55,195 nucleotides of DNA, taken from NCBI GenBank assembly GCA_964342575.1, contig CAYFGZ010000009.1:1-55195 (forward strand), in the 5' to 3' direction. Below are positions 8,010 through 16,454 of this stretch, in pieces (position 1 is the first letter of the stretch; each line of letters begins with the position of its first letter). The notes beneath the pieces were generated by a model that did no database searches, was not told where the DNA came from, and worked only from the letters and a program-made list of their open reading frames with translations. Source of the DNA: GCA-002701455 sp964342575 (lineage in GTDB: Bacteria > Pseudomonadota > Alphaproteobacteria > Thalassobaculales > Thalassobaculaceae). The position numbers and the translations under genes were made by a program.

Positions 8010-8060
8010 TGATGCATCAATACTTGATTAATCGGGCAAAAATGATCATCCCTATGATCA
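8010..8060. promoter_or_regulatory. Palindromes in a divergent promoter region, candidate operators
   Basis: The 173-bp region between the SDR (7927, minus) and the acyl-CoA dehydrogenase (8101, plus) contains a perfect inverted repeat, TGATCAT at 8043-8049 and ATGATCA at 8054-8060 with a 4-bp CCCT spacer. About 25 bp away is the 10-bp palindrome TGATGCATCA at 8010-8019. Both share the TGATNNATCA-like core. Position and symmetry suit a dimeric repressor site, for example TetR or GntR type, but no regulator gene lies nearby, so the role is inferred. Confidence 0.45.
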
Positions 8061-8100
8061 AACGCCAACAACGAAGTGATTTAAGAAACGGGATACCGCG

Positions 8101-9252
8101 ATGATACCTAGAACGCTTTTTTCAGAAGAACACGACCTGTTTCGCGATACCGCGCGACGCTTCATAGAAAAAGAGATAGTTCCAAATCATGCCCAATGGG
8201 AAGTGGAAGGAATAGTCAGTAGAGAGTTATGGAGAGCTGCCGGGGAACAAGGATTATTGTGCTGTACGGTGCCTGAAGAATATGGAGGCCCAGGTGGAGA
8301 TTTTTTACACAGTGTAATTGTAAACGAAGAATTGGCGAGAGTCGGAGCTACTGGTCCCGCTTTTCCGCTACATTCAGATATAATCGCTCCTTATCTTCAA
8401 ACCTACGGATCTGAAGATCAAAAAAAAGAATGGTTACCAAAATTGGTGTCTGGGGAAACAATTATGGCAATCGGCATGACCGAACCCGCCGCTGGATCTG
8501 ATCTACAAGGAATAAAAACTCGCGCTGATCGTGACGGGAATCATTTCGTGCTAAATGGGCAAAAGGTGTGGATTTCAAACGGACAAATCGCCGATTTATA
8601 CGTTATCGCCTGCAAAACAAATGCTAATGAAGGGGCTAAAGGAATAAGTTTAATGCTAGTTGAGGGCAATCGAGCAGGTTTCAAACGAGGAAAAAAACTC
8701 GAAAAAATAGGCTATAAAGCCCAAGACACTTCCGAGTTGTTTTTTGAGGATGTTCGCGTGCCAATCACCAATCTGTTGGGGCAAGAAGGGCGAGGTTTTG
8801 CCCAATTAATGCAACAGCTTCCTCAAGAACGATTGGTGGTAGCAATTCGCTGCGCCACGGCATTAGAATCCACACTCAATGAAACTATCCACTACACTAA
8901 AGAACGGAGGGCGTTTGGGCGAAGTATATCAGACTTTCAGAATACACGATTCAAGCTAGCGGAAATAAAAACCTTAGCCATGGTAACGCGCTCCTTCACA
9001 GACCAGTGTATCCAACTACATTGTAACGGTATGTTAAGTGCGGAGGATGCAGCTGCAGCCAAATTGCAGACTACGGAAGCCCTAAATAAGGGTGCCGACG
9101 AGTGCCTGCAGCTTCACGGAGGTTACGGGTATAGTTGGGAATATCCAGTGGCTCGAACTTGGGCTGATGCCCGAATGTCTCGAATTGCTGGCGGTTCCTC
9201 CGAAATTATGAAGGAGATAATAAGTAGAAACATACTAGTCTCTGAAACGTAG
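8101..9252 (+). CDS. Acyl-CoA dehydrogenase
   Basis: A 383-aa FAD-dependent acyl-CoA dehydrogenase that introduces the 2,3-double bond in acyl-CoA and passes electrons to ETF. N-terminal, beta-barrel and C-terminal helical domains are complete. FAD and substrate motifs are clear: MTEPAAGSDL, NGQKVWISNG, FGRSISDFQNTR and LHGGYGYSWEYPVAR. The catalytic base is predicted to be Glu243 in LPQERL, the position used by isovaleryl-CoA and long-chain enzymes, because the MCAD position reads IAGGSSEIM without an acid. It heads away from the SDR operon across a region with palindromes, and the two units probably belong to one pathway. Its end lies 14 bp from the end of the convergent dehydrogenase gene. 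The substrate is unknown. Confidence 0.94.
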   Translation: MIPRTLFSEEHDLFRDTARRFIEKEIVPNHAQWEVEGIVSRELWRAAGEQGLLCCTVPEEYGGPGGDFLHSVIVNEELARVGATGPAFPLHSDIIAPYLQTYGSEDQKKEWLPKLVSGETIMAIGMTEPAAGSDLQGIKTRADRDGNHFVLNGQKVWISNGQIADLYVIACKTNANEGAKGISLMLVEGNRAGFKRGKKLEKIGYKAQDTSELFFEDVRVPITNLLGQEGRGFAQLMQQLPQERLVVAIRCATALESTLNETIHYTKERRAFGRSISDFQNTRFKLAEIKTLAMVTRSFTDQCIQLHCNGMLSAEDAAAAKLQTTEALNKGADECLQLHGGYGYSWEYPVARTWADARMSRIAGGSSEIMKEIISRNILVSET

Positions 9253-9266
9253 GCATTTCATACTGA

Positions 9267-10184
9267 TCAGCTGGATCTATCGTTTTCTCGGTCGACAGAA
9301 ACGCCTGCGAGTTTTTGAAATACTTTGAACACTGCACTATCATCTTCCCGTCCTAAACCGGACGCCGCAGCAGCTAGGAACTGTTGGTGAGCCATCGCTG
9401 TCAAAGGCAACGGAAAGTTGAGTTCCTTGCCTGTACCCAATACTATACCCAGGTCTTTAACAAAAATATTAACCGCGCTTAGCGGTGTGTAGTCATCGTC
9501 TAAAATATGAGGCACGCGGTTTTTCCACATCCAGGAAGATCCTGCAGAACCTGATATGACTTCGTACAATTCTCTAGGGTCAGCGCCAGCACGAATGCCA
9601 AAAGCAAGTGCTTCTGCTGCGGCGGCTATGTGGACTCCCGCAAGTAATTGGTTCACCGTCTTTACAGTTGCTCCTATGCCATGTTCATCTCCCAATCGAT
9701 AAACTTTACCTGATATTGCCTCTAATACTTCAGAAGCTCCATCAAAAGCTCTATTGGGACCAGACGCCATGATAGACAAGTTGCCGTCCCTAGCCCCCTG
9801 GGCCCCTCCACTAACAGGAGCATCTATCATATCAAAACCTTTTTCTGAAAGTTTCTCCCCACAAGACTTAGCAAAAGCCGAAGAAACTGTGCTGCTTTGA
9901 AGTACTATGGTTCCGGAGTCGAACCCAAAAATGGCTCCCTTCTCTCCAAACAAAACTTCACTAACCTGCTCTTCGTTAACTACAAGAATTATAATTACTG
10001 AACAACCGCACGCCGCGTCGCTAGCTGATGAAGCAGCTATACCACCGGCCTGTGAAAACGTTTTTAGAGCAGCTTGGCTTATGTCAAACCCGCACACCTC
10101 AAATTGTCTGTCCAAGAGAGACTGGGCGACGCCCATGCCCATCGATCCTAATCCCAATACACAAATTTTACGTTTCAAGGTCAT
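9267..10184 (-). CDS. 3-hydroxyacid dehydrogenase, L-threonate dehydrogenase-like
   Basis: A 305-aa member of the beta-hydroxyacid dehydrogenase family (6PGDH N-terminal fold plus NAD_binding_11). GLGSMG at residues 11-16 binds NAD(P), DAPVSGG at 121-127 is the substrate loop, and Lys175 with Asn178 (VKTVNQLL) form the active site. The stretch SGSAGSSWMWKNR followed by SAVNIFVKDLGIV is characteristic of L-threonate dehydrogenase (LtnD) and related sugar-acid enzymes, more than of 3-hydroxyisobutyrate dehydrogenase. Other LtnD pathway genes (OtnK, OtnC) were not seen next to it, although a class II aldolase lies at 23.5 kb. It is the last gene of a minus-strand series following the acetyl-CoA acetyltransferase by 83 bp. 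Family is firm; substrate is tentative. Confidence 0.88.
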   Translation of the reverse strand: MTLKRKICVLGLGSMGMGVAQSLLDRQFEVCGFDISQAALKTFSQAGGIAASSASDAACGCSVIIILVVNEEQVSEVLFGEKGAIFGFDSGTIVLQSSTVSSAFAKSCGEKLSEKGFDMIDAPVSGGAQGARDGNLSIMASGPNRAFDGASEVLEAISGKVYRLGDEHGIGATVKTVNQLLAGVHIAAAAEALAFGIRAGADPRELYEVISGSAGSSWMWKNRVPHILDDDYTPLSAVNIFVKDLGIVLGTGKELNFPLPLTAMAHQQFLAAAASGLGREDDSAVFKVFQKLAGVSVDRENDRSS

Positions 10185-10267
10185 TGCATTTACCCTAGAA
10201 AATGGAATTAGTTATAATTATGGATATTGTCAGACACGCAACTATGTTTAATGAGTAAAATTTTTTA

Positions 10268-11443
10268 TCAGTCACGCTCCACACACATGGCAACCCCCAT
10301 CCCTCCTCCTATGCATAGGGTGCTAAGCCCTTTTTTGGCGTCTCTTTTCTTCATTTCATGAAGGAGTGTGATCAAAACTCTCGCTCCAGAAGCACCTATA
10401 GGATGTCCAAGAGCTATGGCCCCACCATTCACGTTGACTTTGTTTATATCCCAGGCCATATCTTTATTGACAGCACAGGCTTGAGCCGCAAAGGCTTCAT
10501 TAGCTTCAATTAAATCCAACTCGTCAACGCTCCAACCCGCTTTCACTAAAGCTGCCCGACTGGCCGGGACTGGCCCAGTCCCCATGATAGCAGGGTCTAC
10601 GCCTCTAGTAGAAAATGACACTATTCGGGCTAGTGGTTCTATATCACGTTTCTTAGCATCATCTTCTGTCATCAGAACAACCACAGCTGCTCCATCATTT
10701 ATCCCTGACGCATTTCCAGCTGTCACTGTACCCTCTTTAGAGAACGCCGGGCGCAAGCTACCAAGCGTTTCTAGGTTAGCGCCGTGACGCGGATATTCAT
10801 CAGCGTCAACAATGGCGTCACCGCGTCGACTCTTAACTGTAATTGGGATAATTTCATCCGAAAATTTGCCTGCTTTTTGTGCCGCCTCTGCTTTATTTTG
10901 TGATGCCAGGGCGAATGCGTCTTGGACATCTCTGGTAATCTGCCATTGATTAGCAACATTCTCCGCAGTGTTCCCCATATGATAACCATTAAAATGATCC
11001 CACAAACCATCTTTGATCATAGTATCTATTAATTCTAAATTACCCATCTTGTGGCCGTTACGGAGATTCTGAGCATGGGGTGACTGACTCATGCTCTCTT
11101 GGCCTCCTGCTACTACCACCGCCGACTCGCCAGCCCGTATTGCTTGAGCCCCAAGAGCAACCGCGCGAAGTCCTGAACCACAAACCTGGTTTATTGTCAG
11201 CGCGGTGCGTTCCTGAGGAATGCCCGCCGCCATTGACGCTTGGCGAGCTGGGTTCATTCCTTGGGCCGCCGTCAAAACTTGGCCCAATATTACTTCATCT
11301 ACTTCGTCTCCAGTTATTTTTGACCGCTTCAGTGATTCTCGTATAACGGCCTGGCCTAAGTCAGCCGCTGACAAACTGCTCAACCCGCCACCAAACGTAC
11401 CAATTGGGGTCCGTACTCCTCCTGTAATAACAACTTCAGTCAT
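10268..11443 (-). CDS. Acetyl-CoA C-acetyltransferase (thiolase)
   Basis: A complete 391-aa biosynthetic-type thiolase that interconverts two acetyl-CoA with acetoacetyl-CoA. All catalytic residues are present: nucleophile Cys88 (NQVCGSG), His347 (GHPIGASG) and Cys377 (LCIGGGMG). The length and motifs match PhaA/AtoB enzymes. The ATG at 11443 is preceded by a GGAGAG Shine-Dalgarno site. It follows the 2-hydroxyacid oxidase gene by 30 bp, suggesting cotranscription. It could serve the last beta-oxidation step or polyhydroxybutyrate synthesis; no phaB or phaC was seen in the window, so a degradative or general role is more likely. Confidence 0.95.
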   Translation of the reverse strand: MTEVVITGGVRTPIGTFGGGLSSLSAADLGQAVIRESLKRSKITGDEVDEVILGQVLTAAQGMNPARQASMAAGIPQERTALTINQVCGSGLRAVALGAQAIRAGESAVVVAGGQESMSQSPHAQNLRNGHKMGNLELIDTMIKDGLWDHFNGYHMGNTAENVANQWQITRDVQDAFALASQNKAEAAQKAGKFSDEIIPITVKSRRGDAIVDADEYPRHGANLETLGSLRPAFSKEGTVTAGNASGINDGAAVVVLMTEDDAKKRDIEPLARIVSFSTRGVDPAIMGTGPVPASRAALVKAGWSVDELDLIEANEAFAAQACAVNKDMAWDINKVNVNGGAIALGHPIGASGARVLITLLHEMKKRDAKKGLSTLCIGGGMGVAMCVERD

Positions 11444-11473
11444 AGGGTCTCTCCGGTTTTATTTAATCTTTAG

Positions 11474-12634
11474 TTAATATAAAAAACTATCTGACTCCAG
11501 TAGGGGGAAGGCGCTGAGCAAATCCCCGTCCGAAACTGGTTGCGTGACCTTCAACTGAGAAGGCTCTATCATCGAATAGTTATTAGCTCCCATCAAGCCT
11601 AAACCCAATTTTACTTCTTCCTCCAGTAACTCCAGCATTCGTACCACACCAGCCGTGCCGGCAGCAGCCAGCCCATAACACAACATTCGGCCTAAACCGA
11701 TAAAATCTGCTCCAAGAGCAATTCCTTTTATTATGTCCGTTCCCCTGGAAAAACCACCGTCTACTGCTACTAAGCTTTTTCCAGAAACGGCATCAACCAC
11801 CTCGGGTAACGCATCGATAGAACCGAGGCCATGATCAAGCTGTCGTCCTCCATGATTAGAAACGTAAATAACATCAACACCATGTTCTACTCCTAGCCGT
11901 GCGTCCTCGGCCGTTGCTATTCCTTTTAAAATAAGAGGTAGGGAATATTTCTTTTTATACCGTTCCACGTCCGCCCAATTCAGAGCCGCCTGCCAGTCCG
12001 CGCCTTTTCCTGTCCTCCACGGTTTTACAAACCGGTTAGCTATATCCCGTTCTCGCCTGGAATAATTTGCACTATCAACAGTCAAACAAAATGCGTCGTA
12101 TCCGGCGTCAATAGCACGTCGAACGTAATTATCGAGAAATGTGTCTCCACCCCGTTTGTATAGCATTGCTATTTTAAAACCATTCCCTGCCTTAGCAACT
12201 TCCTCCATCGAAATACGGCTAACAGAACTTAGCATGAGCGCACAGCCGAACTCACTTGCTGCTCGCATGGCCGCCACTCCTCCTTCCGGATCAAAGCTTT
12301 CTAATGAGCCGATTGGCGCCAAGCAAATCGGTAACCTGAATTTTTTTCCCATTAGCTTCGAACTTGCATCCACTTTTCTCATATCCCTCAGGACACGGGG
12401 CCTAAAAGCAATAGAATCAAGTGCCAAACGATTTCTTTTTAGTGTTGTTTCGGTCTCCGTTCCTCCACGTAAATAGTCCCAAATATTCTGGTTAAGCTCT
12501 TCACGAGCAGCAAAAACTATTTCATGCAAAGCCTGAAATTTATGTTTCAAGTCCTGGGTCAATTTTGCGTACCTCTGCCTATTAATCATTGAATATTTTT
12601 CGATGCCTATCTGGTTAAATGGCCCCCCCAACAT
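11474..12634 (-). CDS. FMN-dependent alpha-hydroxy acid dehydrogenase/oxidase
   Basis: A 386-aa member of the LldD/glycolate oxidase family, which oxidises L-2-hydroxyacids to 2-oxoacids with FMN. The TIM-barrel active-site residues are visible: Lys237 (LILKGI), catalytic His261 and Arg264 (SNHGGRQLDHG), Asp187 in LTVDSA, and the phosphate loop ending GRMLCYG. The N-terminal IWDYLRGGTE corresponds to the IFDYIDGGA region with the active-site Tyr. The ATG at 12634 has an AGGGAAG site; Met16 (12589) is an alternative without one. Lactate, glycolate and mandelate enzymes cannot be told apart here. The next gene upstream is the DUF2333 protein, 59 bp away. Confidence 0.92.
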   Translation of the reverse strand: MLGGPFNQIGIEKYSMINRQRYAKLTQDLKHKFQALHEIVFAAREELNQNIWDYLRGGTETETTLKRNRLALDSIAFRPRVLRDMRKVDASSKLMGKKFRLPICLAPIGSLESFDPEGGVAAMRAASEFGCALMLSSVSRISMEEVAKAGNGFKIAMLYKRGGDTFLDNYVRRAIDAGYDAFCLTVDSANYSRRERDIANRFVKPWRTGKGADWQAALNWADVERYKKKYSLPLILKGIATAEDARLGVEHGVDVIYVSNHGGRQLDHGLGSIDALPEVVDAVSGKSLVAVDGGFSRGTDIIKGIALGADFIGLGRMLCYGLAAAGTAGVVRMLELLEEEVKLGLGLMGANNYSMIEPSQLKVTQPVSDGDLLSAFPLLESDSFLY

Positions 12635-12693
12635 ACGACAGTCTTCCCTATTAAGGGATAAAATTCAATGCAAGACTATACGTTTTAGCCGAC

Positions 12694-13671
12694 CTATTTT
12701 TCTAAAATGTTTATAATCTCGCGAAGCTGTGTCCTAGCGCGCAGCAAATAAAACCCTAATGACGCCAGATGGCTCGGCGTCACCGTCCCGTCGGGTTTCC
12801 CATTTGTCACAATTAGCGGGTCAAGAAGGCTGGCTCGCTCAAAAGAATTCAACATCAACTTCCACGGTGAAGCTAGTTCCTTACTAGAAAGAATATCAGA
12901 GAAATCTAGCCCCAATTCCCTCAGCAGTAAATGATAAGCGTATAATCGCCCCTTTGCCGAATAAAAAATATCGTCTGCTGTCGCATCCAAACCCCAGTTC
13001 CCGGCCTTCGTTAAATGTTCACTTATTACGGCCGAATGCGATCCCAAATCAGCGGTAAAGCGCATCAAAGTTGCGTGCAAGTTGTCAGCTCTTTTATCAA
13101 ACGTTGCTTCTTTTTTTGCTAACCGTTTATTATAAGCTAATAAAGACCTCATTGCTGACCTATACTGTGATTCTGATGAAGCTGTCGGAGCAATCGACGT
13201 TGAAAGGTCAAATATCCATGTAGTTCCTGGATATTTAAGAAGCCCCGCAGCTTTATCTAAATCTCTGTCTACCTCGCTCGAACCACGAGATCTCCCTATT
13301 TGGTCAGCCATTTCTATAGCAAACCTGGAAAGGGAATAGATTATACCTTGCTGATAATTTGGCATATTATCTAATAGATATCCTGGCATAAAAAACGGAT
13401 CGTTAGCCACCCAGCCATTTTTATTTACTTCTCTATCTATCAATGCCGCAGCCAGAGCAACAGCTCTACTCCCTCCTGGGGTAACTTTTTTGAGCGAGTA
13501 ATCCACGTCATCGTCTACTTTATTAATCAAGACCATACCAATAATGTAATACAAAACGGTTATAGATAAGATTGATAAAATTATTACTGCCATAAATCTG
13601 ACGACTTTCCCTAGCCTAGTTCTAGGTCGGATCGCTGACTCGTCGTCCCAGTTAAGTTTATTATCTGCCAA
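12694..13671 (-). CDS. DUF2333 family membrane-anchored protein
   Basis: A 325-aa protein of the DUF2333 family (PF10095), of unknown function and found mainly in proteobacteria. A single N-terminal transmembrane helix spans roughly residues 24-48; the rest is predicted to lie in the periplasm and to be helical. Recognisable family blocks are SRAVALAAALIDREV, then GWVANDPFFMPGYLLDNMPNYQ, and WGLDATADDIFYSAKGRLYAY. The start is a TTG at 13671 with a GGGGAAAA Shine-Dalgarno site just upstream. It stands between a TVP38-like membrane protein and the hydroxyacid oxidase gene. No function is proposed. Confidence 0.85.
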   Translation of the reverse strand: MADNKLNWDDESAIRPRTRLGKVVRFMAVIILSILSITVLYYIIGMVLINKVDDDVDYSLKKVTPGGSRAVALAAALIDREVNKNGWVANDPFFMPGYLLDNMPNYQQGIIYSLSRFAIEMADQIGRSRGSSEVDRDLDKAAGLLKYPGTTWIFDLSTSIAPTASSESQYRSAMRSLLAYNKRLAKKEATFDKRADNLHATLMRFTADLGSHSAVISEHLTKAGNWGLDATADDIFYSAKGRLYAYHLLLRELGLDFSDILSSKELASPWKLMLNSFERASLLDPLIVTNGKPDGTVTPSHLASLGFYLLRARTQLREIINILEK

Positions 13672-13736
13672 GTTCTTTTCCCCAGATAAAACTCACAAAA
13701 GCATGCCAACGGTATTCGCAGTCTATTTCTGCACAG

Positions 13737-14438
13737 TTAGTCATATTTCTTTTTTTTCCTTCGATAGAAAACCGGAAATAAGGACAATATTGCCAAGCCA
13801 AATAACCCAGCCAACAATTCTCCATCTAAAGCCGATGTATAGGAAAAATTTCCATTCATCTCCAAAACTTGGCCCAACCCACTTCCAATCAGCGCATATA
13901 TCACGCCTCCTGGCACCATGCCTATTATTGTAGCTAATGAGAACACACTGAATTTTATATTCAAAAACGCTGGCGCCAGGTTAACTACAAAAAAGGGAAA
14001 TGCAGGTATTAATCTAAGGAATATAAGATAAAAAAACGCGTTTTCCGTTAATTCCGCCTGCATCGTCTCGACAATCGATCCAACCTTCGGCTTCAGAATA
14101 GCTCCAAACGCCGTGCGAGCAGCACCAAATAGTATGCACGCCCCTATAGAGGCCCCAGTAATTGAATAAATGGCTCCGCCAAACGCACCAAATAGATAAC
14201 CGCCTATAATCGTGAGAATTAGCGCAGCTGGAATAGACAAAGCTGTTGTTACCACATAAAGCAAAATGAATAGAAATATCGAGAGAAAATAGTGACTCTC
14301 TACTAGACTCACAATTTCAACTCTCTGCGACTGAAAGTAATCAATCGATAAATAATCAACCCAACCTAGCGCTGCAGCAAGTGCCAGTACAACCCCCAAT
14401 AGACTAATGGGTATGAACCTACCTATTTTAGTTCCCAC
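13737..14438 (-). CDS. TVP38/TMEM64 (VTT/DedA-like) membrane protein
   Basis: A 233-aa integral membrane protein with the VTT (SNARE-assoc, PF09335) domain. About six hydrophobic segments are visible, with the family core GGYLFGAFGGAIYS followed by GASIGACILFGAAR and FLRLIPAFPFFVVN. Members of the DedA/VTT superfamily act in lipid transport or scrambling and in membrane homeostasis, though the bacterial TVP38 branch is poorly defined. It uses a GTG start at 14438 after AGGGTG. It is encoded 65 bp before the DUF2333 gene on the same strand, so both may be envelope proteins of one unit. The C-terminus ends in a basic cluster (RRKKKK), which should lie in the cytoplasm. Confidence 0.9.
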   Translation of the reverse strand: MGTKIGRFIPISLLGVVLALAAALGWVDYLSIDYFQSQRVEIVSLVESHYFLSIFLFILLYVVTTALSIPAALILTIIGGYLFGAFGGAIYSITGASIGACILFGAARTAFGAILKPKVGSIVETMQAELTENAFFYLIFLRLIPAFPFFVVNLAPAFLNIKFSVFSLATIIGMVPGGVIYALIGSGLGQVLEMNGNFSYTSALDGELLAGLFGLAILSLFPVFYRRKKKKYD

Positions 14439-14522
14439 GTCGCACCCTGTTCACAGCATAATCGCAGTACTGCACGAAATAACGTAGTCCGGGACAGTAC
14501 CTTTTCATTTACAGTCCCTGGA

Positions 14523-15137
14523 TTAATATAACTTATCTCTATATCCTTCTTTAATACTCTGGTCTGCTGCGTTCCCTTCCTCACTTCTGCCCATCTGGTC
14601 TGCGATTATTTGCCCAAGGCTGGGAAAACTTTTTCTTTCTATTTTATAATTATCGTCCCACAATTTCGACCGGATCAATGCTTTGGCACACTGCAAATAC
14701 GCTTCCCTTACATCAACCTGCAGAGCAGATCGGGGCGGCTTACCTTGAGCAGATAAATTTTCCAAAACTTTTGCATCTACTGTGATCCTCGCATAACCGT
14801 TTACCCTTAACGTTTCATTCATTCCTGGCACAAGGAAAAGCAGGCCTACCCCTTTATTTTCAATAATATTTGAAAGCGTATCTGTTCTATTGTTCCCTAA
14901 TCTATCTGGCAAAAGCAGCGTTCTTTCGTCCTTCACCATAACAAAACCCGGGGCATCCCCCCGAGGAGAAACATCACCCAAACCATCTTTTCCCATAGTA
15001 CCAATTATCAAAAAGGGTGATAACTTTATAAACGCAGCACAATGTTCATCGATGTAATCGAGCTGTTTAAGGATGGCTCGCTCTGATGGTTTTCCATATA
15101 AATCGCTCAGTGTTGTCTTATCCGTTATTACGTCCAT
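14523..15137 (-). CDS. Pyridoxamine 5'-phosphate oxidase-family (FMN split-barrel) protein
   Basis: A 204-aa PPOX-fold protein of the MSMEG_1061 type. The pattern HCAAFIKLSPFLIIGTMGKDGLGDVSPRG is split here only for orientation: the core is GTMGKDGLGDVSPRGDAPGF, then LLLPDRLGNNRTDTLSNI, both matching the FMN-binding split barrel of that family. These proteins bind flavin and are often annotated as pyridoxamine phosphate oxidase-like, but the pdxH substrate residues are not evident, so vitamin B6 synthesis is not implied. ATG at 15137 has a GGAGA site upstream. It is transcribed divergently from the TPP enzyme at 15316, with 178 bp between. Confidence 0.87.
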   Translation of the reverse strand: MDVITDKTTLSDLYGKPSERAILKQLDYIDEHCAAFIKLSPFLIIGTMGKDGLGDVSPRGDAPGFVMVKDERTLLLPDRLGNNRTDTLSNIIENKGVGLLFLVPGMNETLRVNGYARITVDAKVLENLSAQGKPPRSALQVDVREAYLQCAKALIRSKLWDDNYKIERKSFPSLGQIIADQMGRSEEGNAADQSIKEGYRDKLY

Positions 15138-15315
15138 GAATAAATGATCTCCAAAACTAATTTTTCAATTTTTAAATATATTCCTAACGTTCAAGGAATT
15201 AAACCATACTTTCATAGTTGAAAAAATAAATCAGTAATGGACCCAGGAAATAGTTGAAGTATATAAGTTATCAAAGTACAGCTGATAAATTGAAAATTTA
15301 TAAGATTGCAAGCCA

Positions 15316-15840
15316 GTGACAAAATATGGAGACAAACAGGTTTGGCAGGAAGAACTATTCGCTCTACTCCGGGCCAATGAAATACGATTATTTTGTTATG
15401 TACCGGATGGAGGTCACAAGACCATCATCAACAAATCTATCGACGATCCAAATGTAATTTCTGTTCCATTAACGACAGAAGAAGAAGGCGTTGCAATGTG
15501 CGCAGGATGTCATCTTGGAGGAGTTAAAAGCGTTTTACTGATGCAATCGAGTGGCGTCGGAAATTGTGTGAATATGTTTGCTTTACTTAAAAATGGACAA
15601 TTTCCATTCATAACCCTGGTCACAATGCGCGGTGAATTTGGTGAAATGAACCCCTGGCAAATCCCAATGGGACAAGGTGTCCAGCCCGTTGTTGAGGCAA
15701 TGGGTATGCATTGTTTGAGGGTGGATAACCCAAGTGAGGTGTCACCCACCGTTCAAGCAGCAATAGACATGGCGTATAAATCAAACCAAGCAGTGGCCGT
15801 ATTGCTCACACAAAAACTGATTGGCGCAAAACAATTTTAG
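15316..15840 (+). CDS. TPP-dependent 2-oxoacid decarboxylase, alpha (Pyr-domain) subunit
   Basis: A 174-aa protein equal to the N-terminal pyrimidine-binding domain of a thiamine-diphosphate enzyme, in the split form known from sulfopyruvate decarboxylase ComD/ComE and related phosphonopyruvate decarboxylases. The cofactor-activating glutamate lies in TTEEEGVAMCAG (Glu55-57). YVPDGGHKTII and LLMQSSGVGNCVN are typical of this branch. The start is GTG at 15316 with only a weak Shine-Dalgarno site; no in-frame ATG lies near. The beta subunit follows 26 bp downstream and a dehydrogenase after that, so the complex probably decarboxylates a 2-oxoacid made from a 2-hydroxyacid. Sulfopyruvate, phosphonopyruvate and other 2-oxoacids are all possible. 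Confidence 0.87.
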   Translation: MTKYGDKQVWQEELFALLRANEIRLFCYVPDGGHKTIINKSIDDPNVISVPLTTEEEGVAMCAGCHLGGVKSVLLMQSSGVGNCVNMFALLKNGQFPFITLVTMRGEFGEMNPWQIPMGQGVQPVVEAMGMHCLRVDNPSEVSPTVQAAIDMAYKSNQAVAVLLTQKLIGAKQF

Positions 15841-15866
15841 AAAAGGAACAATGAGAAGGATTTTTT

Positions 15867-16454
15867 ATGAGTGATGTGCGGGGCTTAGACCGAAAGTACG
15901 CTGTTCCAGAAATAATTGGCGATCCCAGCGACCTCTTGATCATATGTGGTCTAGCGGGTGCCTCTAAAGATATCGCCCACCTAACAGATGATGGAGATAA
16001 CATTTTTACGATGGCAGGAGCCATGGGTGGCGCTACGGCAATGGGCCTTGGGTTAGCCCTGTCAAGGCCAGATAAGAGGGTATTAGTGGTAACGGGAGAC
16101 GGGGAATTGCTTATGAATGTCGGAACCCTGGCAACAGTCGGAATACTAAAACCGTCTAATTTATCCGTTTTGTGCGTAGATAACGGTCACTACGGCGAAA
16201 CTGGCTACCAAGAAAGTCATACACGACGCGGCGTAAACCTAGAGTTAATAGCTCAGGGATCGGCCATACCAATAACGAGGACTGTTGAACAGAAAAGAGA
16301 CTTAGATGATGCAAAACCACTCGTTCGCACTACAAATGGTCCCAGCTTCATACTCCTCAAGGTAAGTACTGAACAACCACCATCAGTTAAGCGTTCCATG
16401 GACGCGACCGAACGGAAGGTTGCATTTAGACAAGCCCTGCTAGGCACGCGATGA
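15867..16454 (+). CDS. TPP-dependent 2-oxoacid decarboxylase, beta (PP-domain) subunit
   Basis: A 195-aa protein equal to the C-terminal diphosphate-binding domain of a TPP enzyme. The metal-TPP motif begins with GDG at residues 77-79 and ends with the Asn106 region (VDNGHYGETG), the expected spacing of about 27. GDGELLMNVGTLAT and the loop QESHTRRGVNLELIA resemble ComE-type subunits. It must pair with the alpha subunit encoded just upstream to form an active site at the interface. Its stop overlaps the start of the Ldh2-type gene by 4 bp (ATGA), showing tight coupling. The real substrate is not determined. Confidence 0.88.
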   Translation: MSDVRGLDRKYAVPEIIGDPSDLLIICGLAGASKDIAHLTDDGDNIFTMAGAMGGATAMGLGLALSRPDKRVLVVTGDGELLMNVGTLATVGILKPSNLSVLCVDNGHYGETGYQESHTRRGVNLELIAQGSAIPITRTVEQKRDLDDAKPLVRTTNGPSFILLKVSTEQPPSVKRSMDATERKVAFRQALLGTR

